This document shows positions 6,582-8,433 of a DNA stretch of 8,433 bases, one piece after another; the first letter of the stretch is position 1, and each line of letters begins with the position of its first letter. Position numbers and translations under genes: made by a program. Source of the DNA: Enteractinococcus sp. (GTDB taxonomy: Bacteria > Actinomycetota > Actinomycetes > Actinomycetales > Micrococcaceae). The notes beneath the pieces are model-generated. The model ran no database searches. It saw only the letters and a program-made list of their open reading frames with translations, and had not been told where the DNA came from. The DNA lies in NCBI GenBank assembly GCA_029267455.1, contig JAJUIX010000043.1, positions 1-8,433 on the forward strand, in the 5' to 3' direction.

Positions 6582-7697
6582 ATGAGTATGCGCCACAAAT
6601 TGGAACGTACCATTACTGCAGAGCAGCAGGCACTTCACGATCCCCAAGATCGTAAACCAGTCAAACACCTCCCAGCTGATGCGCGAAAGTACGCCTTCAA
6701 ACGGGCGGTCAAGCAGTTCAGCGCTGATAAGGGCACGGATCGGGCAGCGATCTTGACGTATTTTGCTGTGCTGTCACTGGCACCACTGCTCCTGGCAGTG
6801 TTTTCTATCTTGACATTATTCTTGGCTTCGGCCGCGGACACGGTTGAGAACTTTACCCAAGATCTTGTGACCCAGACGGTCCCGGCTGACTATCAAGATC
6901 TCGCGTTGAACCTCATCAACACCATGACTGAGTCAGCGTCGGGAGGCATAATAGCGCTGATCGTCGGTACCGTTGTGGCACTGTGGTCGGCGTCGAAATA
7001 CGTGCAGGCGTTCTCACGCAATATTAACGAGATTTATAACGTTGTTGAAGGTCGATCCAAGATTAAGTTCTACCTGTCGATGCTGGGTATCACGCTGGTC
7101 ATGGTAGTAACAGTGATTGCCGCGCTCGTCTCGTTGGCCCTCAATAAAACCCTGGTCGAATCAGTCTTGGCACCGGTCGCACAGGCATTAGGGGCTGAAG
7201 CAGCACTCACCACGTTGACCGAGTCCTTCTTACCCATCTGGAACTGGCTGAAGTATCCAGTGGTGTTGATCTTACTCATCGTGATGCTCAGTATTTTGTA
7301 TCACTTCAGCGGCAACGTGGAACGTCGCTTCAAGTTCTTTTCCACCGGGGCAATTGTTGCTGTTATTGGCATTGTCCTGGCCGGTATCGCGATGATCATC
7401 TATTTGACCTACTTCGCGTCGTATTCGTCCTACGGTGCGATCGGTACCTTGATGGCGGTGCTGTTCGTGATCTGGATTTTCAATATCGTGATTGTCTTAG
7501 GTGCTGAAATCGACGTTGAAATTCTGCGCGCTCGGCAGCTTGCTGGTGGGATTGCGGCCGAAGAGCACGTGCAGGTGCGGCCACGCTCTGTGGCGACGGT
7601 TGAAAAACAGGCGGAGAAGCACGTCGAGACTGTCCAAGACGGCAAAGCCATACGCCGGTCAATGTCGGTACTCCACGAGAAGGAGCAAGCAAACTAA
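6582..7697 (+). CDS. YihY/BrkB-family integral membrane protein
   Basis: A 371-residue polytopic membrane protein of the YihY/virulence factor BrkB family, older annotations of which as ribonuclease BN are considered wrong. A hydrophilic N-terminal region (1-52) is followed by six hydrophobic segments at about 57-82, 121-143, 165-189, 226-242, 253-278 and 287-312. The family core is visible as DRAAILTYFAVLSLAPLLLA (53-72), WSASKYVQAFSRNINEIYNV (135-154), the loop YFASYSSYGAIGTLMAVLF (277-295) and LGAEIDVE (306-313). The charged 50-residue tail is probably cytoplasmic. The molecular role is not established for this family. The ATG at 6582 is chosen because AGGA lies just upstream (6574-6577). 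An ATG at 6588 is also possible, and a TTG at 6519 in the same frame lacks a ribosome site. The gene is a single unit with a relic dehydrogenase downstream. Confidence 0.92.
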   Translation: MSMRHKLERTITAEQQALHDPQDRKPVKHLPADARKYAFKRAVKQFSADKGTDRAAILTYFAVLSLAPLLLAVFSILTLFLASAADTVENFTQDLVTQTVPADYQDLALNLINTMTESASGGIIALIVGTVVALWSASKYVQAFSRNINEIYNVVEGRSKIKFYLSMLGITLVMVVTVIAALVSLALNKTLVESVLAPVAQALGAEAALTTLTESFLPIWNWLKYPVVLILLIVMLSILYHFSGNVERRFKFFSTGAIVAVIGIVLAGIAMIIYLTYFASYSSYGAIGTLMAVLFVIWIFNIVIVLGAEIDVEILRARQLAGGIAAEEHVQVRPRSVATVEKQAEKHVETVQDGKAIRRSMSVLHEKEQAN

Positions 7698-7777
7698 ACC
7701 AGCAGAGTTGCACGCCAAGGTTCTAACTGAACTACACAAGCGATGCACGTTTCGAGGCGCATATTTGGAACTCAAAC

Positions 7778-8207
7778 ATGAGAAAGCCTGATAAGCCCTC
7801 TACCGACGAGGACGCCACCAATGTTGGCGGGGTCGACGGGTTTACTCAGGTCGCTATTGAAGATGCCGGCTGGTCCGGCACGGCGCTGACTTTTCTCCGC
7901 TTTCAGGGCGCAGATGTAGCTGGCAAAATAGTCGCCGTCGGGTCGGATATTGACGCAAACCGTCTCGGCGAGCGCGTCATGGTGCGCACTATGCTCCGGT
8001 ATTATGTAGACCGACAACCATAGCACTCCTGGACGCTGGGCAGTGAGTGAGAATCTCGTCCAATATATACAACGCCATCAGATTGATCCGCTGGTCTCAA
8101 AAACCGACGAACTCCGAAATAGTCATGAAGTCCAATAGGACTTCATCGATAAAAGATACCCGGGAAAGCTCGTGCTGATCCCAGCAGCTGTCGCAGCCCT
8201 AGCCTAA
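7778..8207 (+). pseudogene. Zinc-type alcohol dehydrogenase (MDR) relic with internal deletion
   Basis: Two pieces of one medium-chain dehydrogenase family gene survive. The first (7778-8050) encodes GGVDGFTQVAIEDAGWSG, then FQGADVAGKIVAVGSDID and RLGERVMVRTMLRYYVDRQP. These are typical of the GroES-like N-terminal domain of the 'alcohol dehydrogenase family protein' branch. After an in-frame TAG (8021-8023) the same frame continues HSWTLGSE, the family's W-T-F-G-S-E, then meets TGA (8048-8050). The second piece, in another frame from about 8049, reads ENLVQYIQRHQIDPLVSKT, then a TAG at 8136-8138, then DFIDKRYPGKLVLIPA. This is the family's C-terminus, ending at TAA 8205-8207. About 140 residues of the Rossmann NAD(P)-binding core are absent at the junction near 8045-8052. 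The N-terminus before 7778 was not recognised with confidence. No functional enzyme is possible. The family match is from recall of motifs. Confidence 0.8.
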
Positions 8208-8257
8208 GAAGAGCCCTATGCGGGGCGTGGTTCCACCGGCAGAAGGTAGATACACGA

Positions 8258-8288
8258 ACGCCGCCCCGAGATAACCTCGAGACGGCGT
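8258..8288. terminator. Strong hairpin between the dehydrogenase relic and the right-end gene
   Basis: Arms of 13 bases, 8258-8270 and 8276-8288, pair with two C-A mismatches around the loop ATAAC. It starts 21 bases beyond the minus-strand stop at 8310, the usual place for a terminator, but no clear T-run follows on that side. On the + strand T-rich DNA lies 8-30 bases after the stem. It is most likely the terminator of the minus-strand gene, perhaps bidirectional. Confidence 0.5.
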
Positions 8289-8309
8289 CAGATTGAGTTT
8301 TATATACGT

Positions 8310-8433
8310 TTATTTTTTGTCTTTGCCACGATCCAAGCCGAGACGGGTCAGCGGCACACCATCGATTGCACCATCAATGGTCTTTTCGGCTTCTTCATGG
8401 TCAACGTCCAGTACCAGAGCCACTTCGGCAACC
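8310..8433 (-). CDS. C-terminal end of an unrecognised protein
   Basis: The last 40 codons of a gene whose start lies beyond the window edge. The frame is open from 8432 to a TAA at 8310-8312. The peptide begins VAEVALVLDVDHEEAEKTID and ends in a basic tail GLDRGKDKK. Codon use and the strong hairpin beyond the stop support real coding. No family was recognised. It could be the C-terminal strand-helix of a larger enzyme, but that is not supported by a motif. Confidence 0.6.
   Translation of the reverse strand, partial: VAEVALVLDVDHEEAEKTIDGAIDGVPLTRLGLDRGKDKK

Noticed and set aside
7700..7790. Possible N-terminus of the dehydrogenase relic (reading HAKVLTELHK in another frame)
   Set aside because: Only a few residues resemble the family's opening strand. 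The similarity is too weak to extend the pseudogene leftwards.
7772..8026. An 84-codon minus-strand open frame
   Set aside because: It is antisense to the dehydrogenase relic; the + strand reading carries the family motifs.
8125..8146. Perfect hairpin ATGAAGTCC-AATA-GGACTTCAT, considered as a transposon end or recombination site
   Set aside because: It lies within the C-terminal piece of the dehydrogenase relic, where the codons match the family (H-E-V-Q-stop-D-F-I). It has no partner copy and no flanking duplication, so it is probably chance.

Overview
The window looks like a chromosomal segment of an actinobacterium with moderate GC. The protein styles (an actinobacterial-type asparaginase, a YihY/BrkB membrane protein, a membrane-anchored SNase-like protein with a Glu/Pro-rich tail) would fit a Micrococcaceae-like host. 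That placement is an inference from recall, not from a search. No insertion sequence, phage gene, tRNA, rRNA or CRISPR array is visible.

Layout. Bases 1-273 hold the 3' end of a ThiD/PdxK-family kinase on the + strand. It meets a minus-strand operon head-on with only 3 bp between the stop codons. That operon, read from 4026 down to 277, is ATP-grasp ligase, then a 680-residue CocE/NonD (peptidase S15-like) hydrolase, then a VOC/glyoxalase-fold protein, with gaps of 7 and 11 bp. Upstream of it lie a candidate promoter and two palindromes. Next on the minus strand is a one-gene unit, 5352-4270, encoding a membrane-anchored SNase-like protein that lacks most nuclease catalytic residues and is followed by a clear terminator. 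A type I/II-fold asparaginase (6447-5458, minus) is divergent from a YihY/BrkB-family membrane protein (6582-7697, plus).

The right end (7698-8309) looks intergenic but carries a decayed zinc-type alcohol dehydrogenase gene. A middle fragment and the C-terminal fragment of the protein are joined directly, with the nucleotide-binding core missing and in-frame stops present. A hairpin follows. The window then ends inside the 3' end of an unrecognised minus-strand gene.

How the genes may work together. The ATP-grasp/hydrolase/VOC operon is the most system-like part. A ligase that would form an amide or similar bond is co-transcribed with an acyl- or peptidyl-bond hydrolase and a small VOC protein, which suggests a small-molecule or dipeptide-like conjugate made or turned over by this set. 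This is an inference; no substrate can be read from the sequence. A 13-bp semi-palindrome occurs both upstream of this operon and at the predicted start of the SNase-like gene, so the two may share a regulator.
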